Under the pieces are notes generated by a model. That model was not told the DNA's origin and did no database searches. It was given only the letters and a program-made list of their open reading frames with translations. From Pirellulales bacterium (lineage in GTDB: Bacteria > Planctomycetota > Planctomycetia > Pirellulales > Thermoguttaceae), in contig JAFGPV010000018.1 of NCBI GenBank assembly GCA_016936015.1, forward strand, positions 1-52,339: 52,339 nucleotides of DNA. Reading direction: 5' to 3'. The position numbers and the translations under genes are program-made. Below are positions 46,522-52,339 of the stretch, in pieces; positions within the stretch are counted from its first letter, which is position 1; each line of letters opens with the position of its first letter.

Positions 46522-47691
46522 TCACACGCTGGGGCCGCAGCGGTTGATGGCGAAGGCGTTGAACTCGCGCAGGGCCTCGGCCTTGGACATCTTGCCGTCG
46601 CAGAGGTCGAGGACCTCGTCCAGCAGACGCCCGCCCGCTTCGTCCAGGGAAGTGCCCGTAAACATGTCCGAAACGTCGACCTCCATCGTGTCCTTCATTT
46701 GTTCCCACGACTGGCGGTTGCCCGTCAGCCGCATGGTGATCATCAAGGGGTGATTGATGGTGTGCCCGCCGCCGGTGCTGAAGCTCATCACCGGGGCGCC
46801 GGCCGCGGCGATGCCGGTAATGCTCTCGCCGCCGTGGCCGGGTGTGTCCATCAGCCACAGGCCCGGCTCCGGACCGATCGGATCGGCGTATTCCACCGCC
46901 CCGACGATCGGCTTGGTTCCCCATTTTTGCATGGCGCCGAGCGATTTCTCCTCGATGGTCGAGAGGCCGCCGGCGATGTTGTCGCCGGTGGGCTGGCTGC
47001 CGCGGAGGTCGACGCCGGAGGCCAGAATGCTTTTTTCCATACGGGCGATGAAACCGAGAATTTTTTCGGCGATTTCGGGAGTCTTCGCCCGGGCCTTGAT
47101 CAGCTCCTCGCCGCCCATCATCTCCGTGGTCTCCGCTCCCAAGGCCCGGCCGCCAGCCTCGATGATCCGGTCGCAGACCCAGCCGACGCACCGGTTGTGG
47201 GCCAGCCCGCTGGTCACGTCGCTGGTGCCGCAGTTAAACCCGTAGATCAGTTTTTTCAGGGGGACCTTTTCACGCTGCTGGATGCCGATCTTCCGGTTAA
47301 ACTCAACGGCCACGCGGAGGGCCTTTTCCAACGCCGCCAACGCGCCGCCCTCGCGGCGAATGTTGACCACCTCAACCGGCTTGCCGGATTGGGCGACCTC
47401 CTGGGCGATGTCGTCGGCGGTGCAGCCGAGTTCGCGGAAATGGTCCACGACAATCACCGCGCCGGCGTTGGGATTCCGGCCGTGCCCGACCAGAGTTTTA
47501 AAGGTCCGCGCCAGGTCGGGGGCAATCTGGCAACGTCCTAGGGGATGGACGATGGGGATCGTGTTCTGCACCATCAGGGCCACCCGCTCGCAGGTCGGAT
47601 TGGCGTATAGCGTTCCGCTGAGCAGCAGCACGTGGTTGCGGATGCCGACCTGGCCGTCAGGCCGGGGATAACCGAAAAAGTAGTCTCTCAC
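46522..47691 (-). CDS. UxaA family hydro-lyase, large subunit (altronate dehydratase / sulfolactate sulfo-lyase type)
   Basis: Predicted 389 residues from a GTG at 47691, chosen because family similarity starts at RDYFFGYPRPDGQVGIRNHVL; the open frame above it only reads through a palindromic repeat. No strong ribosome site. Features: DGQVGIRNHVLLL, FNCGTSDVTSGL (cysteine likely iron-bound), SQPTGDNIAGGLSTIEEKSLGA, and GLWLMDTPGHGGESITG. Altronate dehydratase, galactarate dehydratase and SuyB share this architecture; in altronate dehydratase the SAF domain is fused, whereas here it is a separate gene just upstream, as in SuyAB. Substrate undetermined. Confidence 0.85.
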   Translation of the reverse strand: MRDYFFGYPRPDGQVGIRNHVLLLSGTLYANPTCERVALMVQNTIPIVHPLGRCQIAPDLARTFKTLVGHGRNPNAGAVIVVDHFRELGCTADDIAQEVAQSGKPVEVVNIRREGGALAALEKALRVAVEFNRKIGIQQREKVPLKKLIYGFNCGTSDVTSGLAHNRCVGWVCDRIIEAGGRALGAETTEMMGGEELIKARAKTPEIAEKILGFIARMEKSILASGVDLRGSQPTGDNIAGGLSTIEEKSLGAMQKWGTKPIVGAVEYADPIGPEPGLWLMDTPGHGGESITGIAAAGAPVMSFSTGGGHTINHPLMITMRLTGNRQSWEQMKDTMEVDVSDMFTGTSLDEAGGRLLDEVLDLCDGKMSKAEALREFNAFAINRCGPSV

Positions 47692-47738
47692 GGGATCGTT
47701 CCGGGGTTGGAGGATTGATAAATTGAAAATCAGAAAAT

Positions 47739-47821
47739 GGGTGCCATGCCCACGCTCGCGTGGGCATGTCGCACTTTTCTTGCACTCCCAACATGCCCAT
47801 GCAATCACGGGCATGGCACCC
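47739..47821. repeat. Inverted repeat GGGTGCCATGCCC / GGGCATGGCACCC
   Basis: The 30-base arms (47739-47768 and 47792-47821) pair at 25 of 30 positions, with 13-base outer arms that are perfect. The left arm folds on itself (CATGCCCACGCTCGCGTGGGCATG). It sits between the two UxaA subunit genes and so would form a hairpin in the operon mRNA. Confidence 0.8.
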
Positions 47822-47854
47822 GACCTTTTTGCATCAAGGACAAAAAATGGTGTG

Positions 47855-48160
47855 CTACGGCGATCCTTGCAGGTCGCCACGGCCGCGGTTGGATTCGACG
47901 TTGTGGACGTGGACGTAATCGCCCCGGGCGATGTCCCGGGAGGCCCGGCCGATGTTCAGGCCGTACTTCACGACCGTGGCCCCGGCCGGGATGTCCGCCG
48001 CGGCGAACTTGTGGTTGGCGGGAACGTCTTCGCGGAGCGTGATCGACTGCGTCTCTTTCCGTCCCTCGACGGCGCACTCGACGGCGTCGCCCTTGACGCC
48101 GGGGCCGATCAGGTTGGCCACGTTGTCGTCGGGGTGAATGATCAGGGCCTTGCGGTTCAT
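47855..48160 (-). CDS. UxaA family small subunit (SAF domain)
   Basis: Predicted 101 residues; the ATG at 48160 follows AAAGGAAG. The SAF domain shows ALIIHPDDNVANLI, TLREDVPANHKFAAADIPAGATVVKYGLNIGRAS and GDYVHVHNVESNRG, the N-terminal part of altronate/galactarate dehydratases and the SuyA subunit of sulfolactate sulfo-lyase. The start overlaps the GntR stop by four bases (ATGA), so the two are translated in concert. Acts with the large subunit encoded next. Confidence 0.85.
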   Translation of the reverse strand: MNRKALIIHPDDNVANLIGPGVKGDAVECAVEGRKETQSITLREDVPANHKFAAADIPAGATVVKYGLNIGRASRDIARGDYVHVHNVESNRGRGDLQGSP

Positions 48161-48921
48161 GTCGTTTTCTTCCTTTCTTTCGGTTTTTTCTTCTTCGTCG
48201 GCTTGGCGCCGCCGTCGCCGGCCGCCTGATACTCGACGACCTGTCCGACCCAATGGGGGACGAACGTGCCTTGGTCGATTTGTTCTTCAATGGCGTGCCA
48301 GGCCTCGCGGACGTGCCGGCGGGCGAGGTCCTCGGCGGCGGCCGGCCGGTTGGCCTCGATGGTCTTGAGCATCTCCAAGTGCTCGTCGCGGATCTGGCGC
48401 GGGTCCCGGTTGGCGCGGACGAACATCCCCAACATCTGGTAACCCTCCGTCAGCCGGGCCAACAAGGGATTTCCCGAGGCCTGCACCAGGCGGAAATGGA
48501 ACTCCCGGTCGCACTGGCTCATCGGTTCCAGGTCCCCCCGGGACGCCAGGTCGAAGATCTTCCGCGCCAGTTCGGCCAGTTCGCGGAGATCGGCGCGGCA
48601 GGCGGACTCGCAGCAAAGCCGGGCCGCCAGACCCTCGAACAGCTCGCGGATCTGGTAGGCGTGCCGCAACCCTTTCGCGTCCAGCCCGCTGACGAACATT
48701 CCCAGGCGGTCGACGGCTTCCACCAATCCGCAGAACTGAAGCTCCAGCAGCGATTCCCGGATCACGCTCTGGGCGACTTCGAACCGCTCGGCCAATTCCT
48801 GTTGGACCAGCCGCTGGCCCGGTTGGAACTCTCCCGAGAGGATCAATTGCTGGATGGCGTCGCGGACGCGATGCCGCGCGAGGCACGTGGCGGCTGGTTT
48901 TCCGGGAGTCGGGGGAGGCAC
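48157..48921 (-). CDS. GntR family regulator, FadR/FCD subfamily
   Basis: Predicted 254 residues from a GTG at 48921, which has GGAG nine bases upstream; a TTG at 48936 gives a longer form that abuts the operator and has no ribosome site. The winged helix is at about 15-75 (RHRVRDAIQQLILSGEFQPGQRLVQQELAERFEVAQSVIRESLLEL). An FCD domain follows with RELFEGLAARLCCESA and the ligand/metal-type residues D...H near DREFHFRLVQASGN and H in EHLEMLKTIE and RRHVREAW. It ends in a lysine-rich tail (PTKKKKPKERKKTT), which is unusual for the family. It is the first gene of the UxaA operon and likely represses it until a sugar acid or related ligand binds. Confidence 0.88.
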   Translation of the reverse strand: MPPPTPGKPAATCLARHRVRDAIQQLILSGEFQPGQRLVQQELAERFEVAQSVIRESLLELQFCGLVEAVDRLGMFVSGLDAKGLRHAYQIRELFEGLAARLCCESACRADLRELAELARKIFDLASRGDLEPMSQCDREFHFRLVQASGNPLLARLTEGYQMLGMFVRANRDPRQIRDEHLEMLKTIEANRPAAAEDLARRHVREAWHAIEEQIDQGTFVPHWVGQVVEYQAAGDGGAKPTKKKKPKERKKTT

Positions 48922-48938
48922 GGGAGGGGGCTCCAATC

Positions 48939-48958
48939 GTTTATTATCGATAATAAAC
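48939..48958. promoter_or_regulatory. Operator: 20-bp perfect palindrome at the GntR operon start
   Basis: GTTTATTATCGATAATAAAC is its own reverse complement over 20 bases. It lies directly downstream of the candidate -10 hexamer (minus strand) and covers the predicted transcription start. A wider, second pair of matching arms exists (TCGTTTAT at 48937-48944 and ATAAACGA at 48963-48970). The most likely binder is the GntR protein encoded immediately downstream (autoregulation). Confidence 0.75.
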
Positions 48959-48959
48959 T

Positions 48960-48987
48960 ATGATAAACGATTTACCGGGATCGTCAA
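48960..48987 (-). promoter_or_regulatory. Sigma-70-like promoter of the GntR-UxaA operon
   Basis: On the minus strand TTGACG (48982-48987) and TATCAT (48960-48965) are separated by 16 bases. Both match the consensus hexamers at 5 of 6 positions. The predicted start falls inside the 20-bp palindrome. Confidence 0.65.
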
Positions 48988-49071
48988 GGGGGGACCTCGT
49001 TTCCACCCCCACGACCGCCGTTGCGGGGCGTGGAAGGGGCGTGAGCAATGAATAGGTCCAAGAGCCGGGGA

Positions 49072-50583
49072 TTACTCGGCCAAGGTCGCGTCGACCGCGT
49101 CGGCGAGGTCCCGATCGGCCTGTTCCAGGCGGCGGAGCCGGGCGGCCTGACGCTGCCGGGCCTGCTCCAAGTCGTCCCGCCGGCTGCGGACCATGCGGAG
49201 GACCTCCTCGGGGGCGACGCCGCCCTGCGAGCGATGGGCGGCGACGAATTGGATGGGATCGAGGGCCGCCGTGAGTTTTTCGGCCGGGAGGTTCAGCGGC
49301 CGGCCGATGACGGCGGTCGCCGCCCGGTCGATCCCTTCGCTGGTGATCTCGGAGGCCGTTTTTCCGGCAAGCCAGGCCTCGCGGACCACCTCGCCCACGA
49401 CGGCGTGCGCAACGCGCAAGGGTATCTGCGCCTCGCGGAAGAGGATCGCGGCCAGCTCGGTAGCGGTGGAAAATCCCCGCTGGGCGAAGCGGAGCATGGC
49501 CTCCGTTTTGACGGTCATGTGGTGGAGCAGCTTGTCGAAGGTCCGCAGCGACTGGATGACCTGCTGCACGAAGGCCGGGACCATTTCGGAAGTCTCGTAG
49601 ACCTCGACCGTATCGCCGTACATCACGTTTTGGAGGCGGCAGACCATATCGGTATAGCAGCCCAGCACTTTCCCCAGCGTGGCGCGGATCTCCTCGAAGA
49701 CGCAGGGGCTTTTCTTCTGGGGCATCATGCTCGATGCCTCGCAGATGGCGTCGGAAAGCTCGATGATGCTGAACTCGAACATCGACCAGGTGTGCATTTC
49801 ATTGGCCGTCCGGCTCATGGGAATCGCCAGGTTGATCATCGCCGCGACGACGTCGGTGGCCTGGTCCGAGGCGGCCACGCAGTCATTGGTGTGCTCCAGC
49901 ACGCCATCGAAGCCCAGCAGCCGGGCGGGCAGCTCCCGGTCGACGTCGAAGCTCGTGCCGGCCAGGGCGCCGCAGCCCAGGTCGCAGAGGTTGATCAGAT
50001 CGTAGGCCCGCTCCAACTGGCGCGCGGCGCGGTCGATCGGCTCGTAAAGCCCCAGCAAGTAATGCCCGAAGGTCATCGGCTGGGCGTGTTGATTATGGGT
50101 GTAGCCGGGCATCACCGCGTGGCGGTGCTCCTCGGCCTTTTCCAGCAGAGTGCCGCGGAATTGGAGCGTGGCGTCGAGCAGTGGCAGGACGGCTTCCCGC
50201 AGCCTCATGCGGTAGATCGGCGGTGGCAGGGTCCGGCCGATGTTCACGCAACTGGCCATCGCCCCGGCCTTGTCCATCAAGTAGCGCTCGAACTGGACCC
50301 GCCACTTGTAGAAGTTCGGGTCGAAGTTGGCGATCATCTCCTCGATCGCGCGGCGGTCGACGCCCTTGAGGACTTGCAGGATGGTTTTCCCCTCGGGCCG
50401 GCCGACGATGCCCCGGCGGATGAGCATCACCATCCACGCCTGATGGACCTTCGTGGCCTTGGGAATTCCCTCGAAGGCCACGGCGGCGAAGGCCCGGCGG
50501 CCCTCTTCCAAAGATGGAAGCTCCTTGCCGCGGAGCCGGGAATGGGTGTCGAGTTTGATGTTTTCCAGGTTGTGTGCTTGCAT
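49072..50583 (-). CDS. Argininosuccinate-lyase-like C-N lyase, copy 2
   Basis: Predicted 503 residues. It shares all blocks with copy 1: CVNIGRTLPPPIYRM, MPGYTHNQHAQPMTFGHYLLGLYE, CDLGCGALAGTSFDVDRELPARLLGFDG, FEEIRATLGKVLGCY, and HRSQGGVAPEEV near the end. The signature loop is SSMMPQKKSP (284-293): the usual Asn before Pro is Ser 292 here. The start codon has only a weak purine-rich lead (GAGAGG). It begins 52 bases after the AraC gene stop on the same strand, so the two are probably co-transcribed. Its substrate may differ from copy 1 because of the altered loop. Confidence 0.83.
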   Translation of the reverse strand: MQAHNLENIKLDTHSRLRGKELPSLEEGRRAFAAVAFEGIPKATKVHQAWMVMLIRRGIVGRPEGKTILQVLKGVDRRAIEEMIANFDPNFYKWRVQFERYLMDKAGAMASCVNIGRTLPPPIYRMRLREAVLPLLDATLQFRGTLLEKAEEHRHAVMPGYTHNQHAQPMTFGHYLLGLYEPIDRAARQLERAYDLINLCDLGCGALAGTSFDVDRELPARLLGFDGVLEHTNDCVAASDQATDVVAAMINLAIPMSRTANEMHTWSMFEFSIIELSDAICEASSMMPQKKSPCVFEEIRATLGKVLGCYTDMVCRLQNVMYGDTVEVYETSEMVPAFVQQVIQSLRTFDKLLHHMTVKTEAMLRFAQRGFSTATELAAILFREAQIPLRVAHAVVGEVVREAWLAGKTASEITSEGIDRAATAVIGRPLNLPAEKLTAALDPIQFVAAHRSQGGVAPEEVLRMVRSRRDDLEQARQRQAARLRRLEQADRDLADAVDATLAE

Positions 50584-50635
50584 GGTGTCGAGAACCTCTC
50601 ATGAACCCCTTGGTGGCGTTGAGTCGTCGGCCTTA

Positions 50636-51535
50636 TTAGCCGCGACGGTATTTGTTCGGAGGAATTTTCTCCTGCTGGAGGAAGGTGATGCGCATCCGTT
50701 CGGCCGTGGAAAAGCCGGCGATATGGGCGATTGTTTTGACGGGCAGATCGGTTTCCTTCAACAGGCGTTTGGCGCGGCTCAGCCGGCAGTTGTTGATTTC
50801 CTCGAGGACGGTCCGGTCGAGCGCCGCCCGGAAGCGGCGGTCCAGGGTTCGCCGCGTGACCGACAACTGCTGGGCCAGTTGCTCGACGGAAAGGACGCGA
50901 TGACTATAGGTCCAGATCATTTCCATCGCCTGAGCCACCAGGGGGTCGTCGATGTGATCCAACTCCAGATTACTCGCGTTGCCCAGGGAAAGCGAGCGGT
51001 TCTGGTCCAATTCGATGGCCTCGGCCAACAGCGACATGGTGCGGAGCGACAGGAGGATCGAGTTCTGCGACGGTTGGGCGTGAATATTCTCCAGGATCCG
51101 GTCGAAACTTTGGATCAGTCGCTGCGGATCGTGGACGGTCCAGATGAATTTTTCCGGAGAGAGGATGTGCAGGTTCATCAGCCGGTGGCTGATCTCGCCG
51201 TTGAAGCTGATCCAGTGCGCGGTCCAGCCGGTGACCGGATCCCAGCGATAGCGGTGCCAGATGCCTGGGAAGAGCAGGAACACCGAGCCCGATTTGACCG
51301 GGATTTCCCCGGTCGATTTGGATTCGAAAATTCCTTGTCCGTCGGAAATCAGGATCAACTGGAACTCCGGCAGGGTCCGTCCACGGCGCCACTCGAAGTG
51401 GTACAGCGGGGGGTGTCCTCGCGGAAGAGAGGTCTCGCCGGGATGGATCACGGATCGACCCGCTCCCGTCACGTAGATTCCCCACTTCATGGCTTGATCG
51501 TTGACCGGGAGATAGTGATAAAGGCGTTCGGCCAT
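50636..51535 (-). CDS. AraC family transcriptional regulator
   Basis: Predicted 299 residues; ATG at 51535 with AGGAG eight bases upstream. The N-terminal half is a cupin-type sugar/ligand domain (YVTGAGRSVIHPGET, PEFQLILISDGQG, VFLLFPGIWHRYR), and the last 100 residues carry two helix-turn-helix motifs (SVEQLAQQLSVTRRTLDRRFRAAL, then VKTIAHIAGFSTAERMRITFLQQEKIPPNKYRR). This is the XylS/AraC layout used to activate sugar use in planctomycetes and other groups. It is likely to control the downstream lyase gene and perhaps the divergent gene at 52200. Two repeated 14-base elements lie in the intergenic region ahead of it. Confidence 0.9.
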   Translation of the reverse strand: MAERLYHYLPVNDQAMKWGIYVTGAGRSVIHPGETSLPRGHPPLYHFEWRRGRTLPEFQLILISDGQGIFESKSTGEIPVKSGSVFLLFPGIWHRYRWDPVTGWTAHWISFNGEISHRLMNLHILSPEKFIWTVHDPQRLIQSFDRILENIHAQPSQNSILLSLRTMSLLAEAIELDQNRSLSLGNASNLELDHIDDPLVAQAMEMIWTYSHRVLSVEQLAQQLSVTRRTLDRRFRAALDRTVLEEINNCRLSRAKRLLKETDLPVKTIAHIAGFSTAERMRITFLQQEKIPPNKYRRG

Positions 51536-52199
51536 GGAAACAGCTCCTAACAAAAGATCATAATCAAGCGGCTTTCTCGAAGGAAGCAGATGGTCTGCGG
51601 GAAGTGGAAAATGCCTCTCCGGAAAGGGTGAAAACTGTCTTAATACAATTGTTTTCAGTGTCTCGCCTCACACCCGAAAAATCTCCATTCCACCGGCGCA
51701 GTTTTTCTGGAATAACGCATATTTTCACAAATATATCGCGTATTTCACGAACTCTTTTGCGTAATCCACGGCGTCTTAAAAGGCAAAACGAGGGTAGGCA
51801 ATATTGTCTTAAAACAAGGGGACATTGTTCTTCCAATTATCAGACTCCATGAGTATAGTAAAAGACGGGCTTTGGTTAAGAATTGTTAGATATCTTTCCC
51901 GGATTGATGAAGTTGGCCCTGCCAATTTGAGTTTTCAGGAAAAACGCCGGCATTTTAACACAAGGTTTTCACAATTCCCCCCAAAACTTAAATGTTTCGC
52001 GTGGGAAATTTTCATGCCAAGTTTCCAACCTTCATTCCTATTCACCTCATTTTCTGAAGATGGAGGCAGCACTGTGGAGAAAGGGGGCCGAGCGGCTCGT
52101 GCACCGGCATCCGCCGCAAAGCCCCTGCGGAGCAGAGAAGCCGAGGCCTTTTGCGTTGCTTGTTTGTATCTTGCCTTCTTCTTTTTTTTGAGGTGCTTC
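51536..52199. other. Divergent regulatory region, 664 bases
   Basis: No gene is supported. It holds two copies of (C/T)TGTCTTAA(T/A)ACAA, at 51635-51648 and 51804-51817 (12 of 14 identical), both with TTGT...ACAA symmetry in the second copy. They are candidates for binding by the adjacent AraC protein. The stretch nearest the right-hand gene is rich in pyrimidines and ends in GAGGTG, which serves as ribosome site for the ATG at 52200. Confidence 0.45.
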
Positions 52200-52339
52200 A
52201 TGACTGTGTCACTCGATCGGAGGAAAACAAACGTCAGGGACTGGCTGCTTATTTTTTTCATGATGTTTTTGTGGGCATCGAATGCTCCCGCCGCGGTCGT
52301 CACCTGGACCGGCAGCGCCAATAACGATTGGGACATCAA
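52200..52339 (+). CDS. Secreted protein with autotransporter/adhesin-like start (cut by right edge)
   Basis: Only the first 46 codons are present. The ATG follows GAGGTG. A signal peptide is seen: basic N-terminus (DRRKTNVRD), hydrophobic WLLIFFMMFLWAS, and a likely cut at APA-A. The mature start VVTWTGSANNDWDI matches the opening of beta-helical secreted proteins found widely in Planctomycetota and Verrucomicrobia (autotransporter-associated beta-strand or PEP-CTERM style), which carry WTG....W motifs. The domain content and sorting signal are outside the window. Confidence 0.6.
   Translation, partial: MTVSLDRRKTNVRDWLLIFFMMFLWASNAPAAVVTWTGSANNDWDI

Noticed and set aside
46394-47191. Upstream extension of the unknown Rossmann-like gene
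   Set aside because: The extension is out of frame within the UxaA large-subunit gene and includes a palindromic repeat; the ATG at 46393 fits better.
47692-47880. Upstream extension of the UxaA large subunit
   Set aside because: It translates the palindromic repeat and lacks family similarity; GTG at 47691 agrees with the family start.
49048-50604. 518-codon open frame on the plus strand
   Set aside because: Mirror of the second C-N lyase gene; composition is low in complexity and no family is recognisable.

Overview
The window is high-GC bacterial DNA that most resembles a member of the Planctomycetota. I infer this from the mix of families: glycosyltransferase chimeras with WbsX and sulfotransferase domains, a WQFSLR-type membrane-protein fragment, uroporphyrinogen-decarboxylase-like and MmgE/PrpD paralogues, a secreted protein beginning with a TWTGSANNDW-type motif, and many hairpin repeats between genes. 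No rRNA, tRNA or CRISPR array was seen, so the assignment rests on protein style only.

1-1.9 kb: the C-terminal part of a Fur-family regulator, then a secreted di-haem cytochrome c of the peroxidase/MauG type. 1.9-28 kb: a large surface-polysaccharide locus in two blocks. The first, mostly minus-strand block holds two GT2 glycosyltransferases, a sulfotransferase/coiled-coil/repeat/GT2 chimera, a GT4-WbsX fusion and RmlC (dTDP-rhamnose branch). It is followed by a GT-C-like membrane protein, a radical SAM-SPASM-methyltransferase fusion, a methyltransferase and a second large membrane protein. The second, plus-strand block runs GT8-like/GT4 fusion, UDP-sugar dehydrogenase, SDR epimerase, large membrane protein, methyltransferase, GT2, and looks like one operon. 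It ends at a decayed IS701-type transposase remnant.

28.5-36.2 kb: housekeeping and small accessory genes. These are a glutamine-amidotransferase-like hydrolase with a displaced cysteine, an OleA-like thiolase-fold synthase, a STAS anti-anti-sigma factor, a secreted prolyl oligopeptidase, a MazEF-like toxin-antitoxin pair, a truncated FloA (flotillin-like) head and a sugar-1-phosphate nucleotidyltransferase preceded by a palindromic TATAAT.

36.2-51.5 kb: a catabolic region. It contains a UroD-like protein, L-rhamnose mutarotase, two MmgE/PrpD proteins, a sodium/solute symporter, two argininosuccinate-lyase-like C-N lyases, and a tightly coupled operon of GntR regulator, UxaA small subunit, UxaA large subunit, unknown Rossmann-like protein and YeiH-type exporter. 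An AraC regulator controls or accompanies the second lyase. The lyase plus MmgE/PrpD plus transporter set recalls iminodisuccinate-type C-N bond degradation (epimerase and lyase). The split UxaA plus exporter recalls sulfolactate sulfo-lyase. Both are hypotheses. The GntR operon has a clear promoter with a 20-bp perfect palindrome over the likely transcription start.

51.5-52.3 kb: a long intergenic region and the start of a secreted protein cut by the right edge. Several families of dispersed palindromic repeats punctuate the window. One copy is read through to form the C-terminal tail of a membrane protein.
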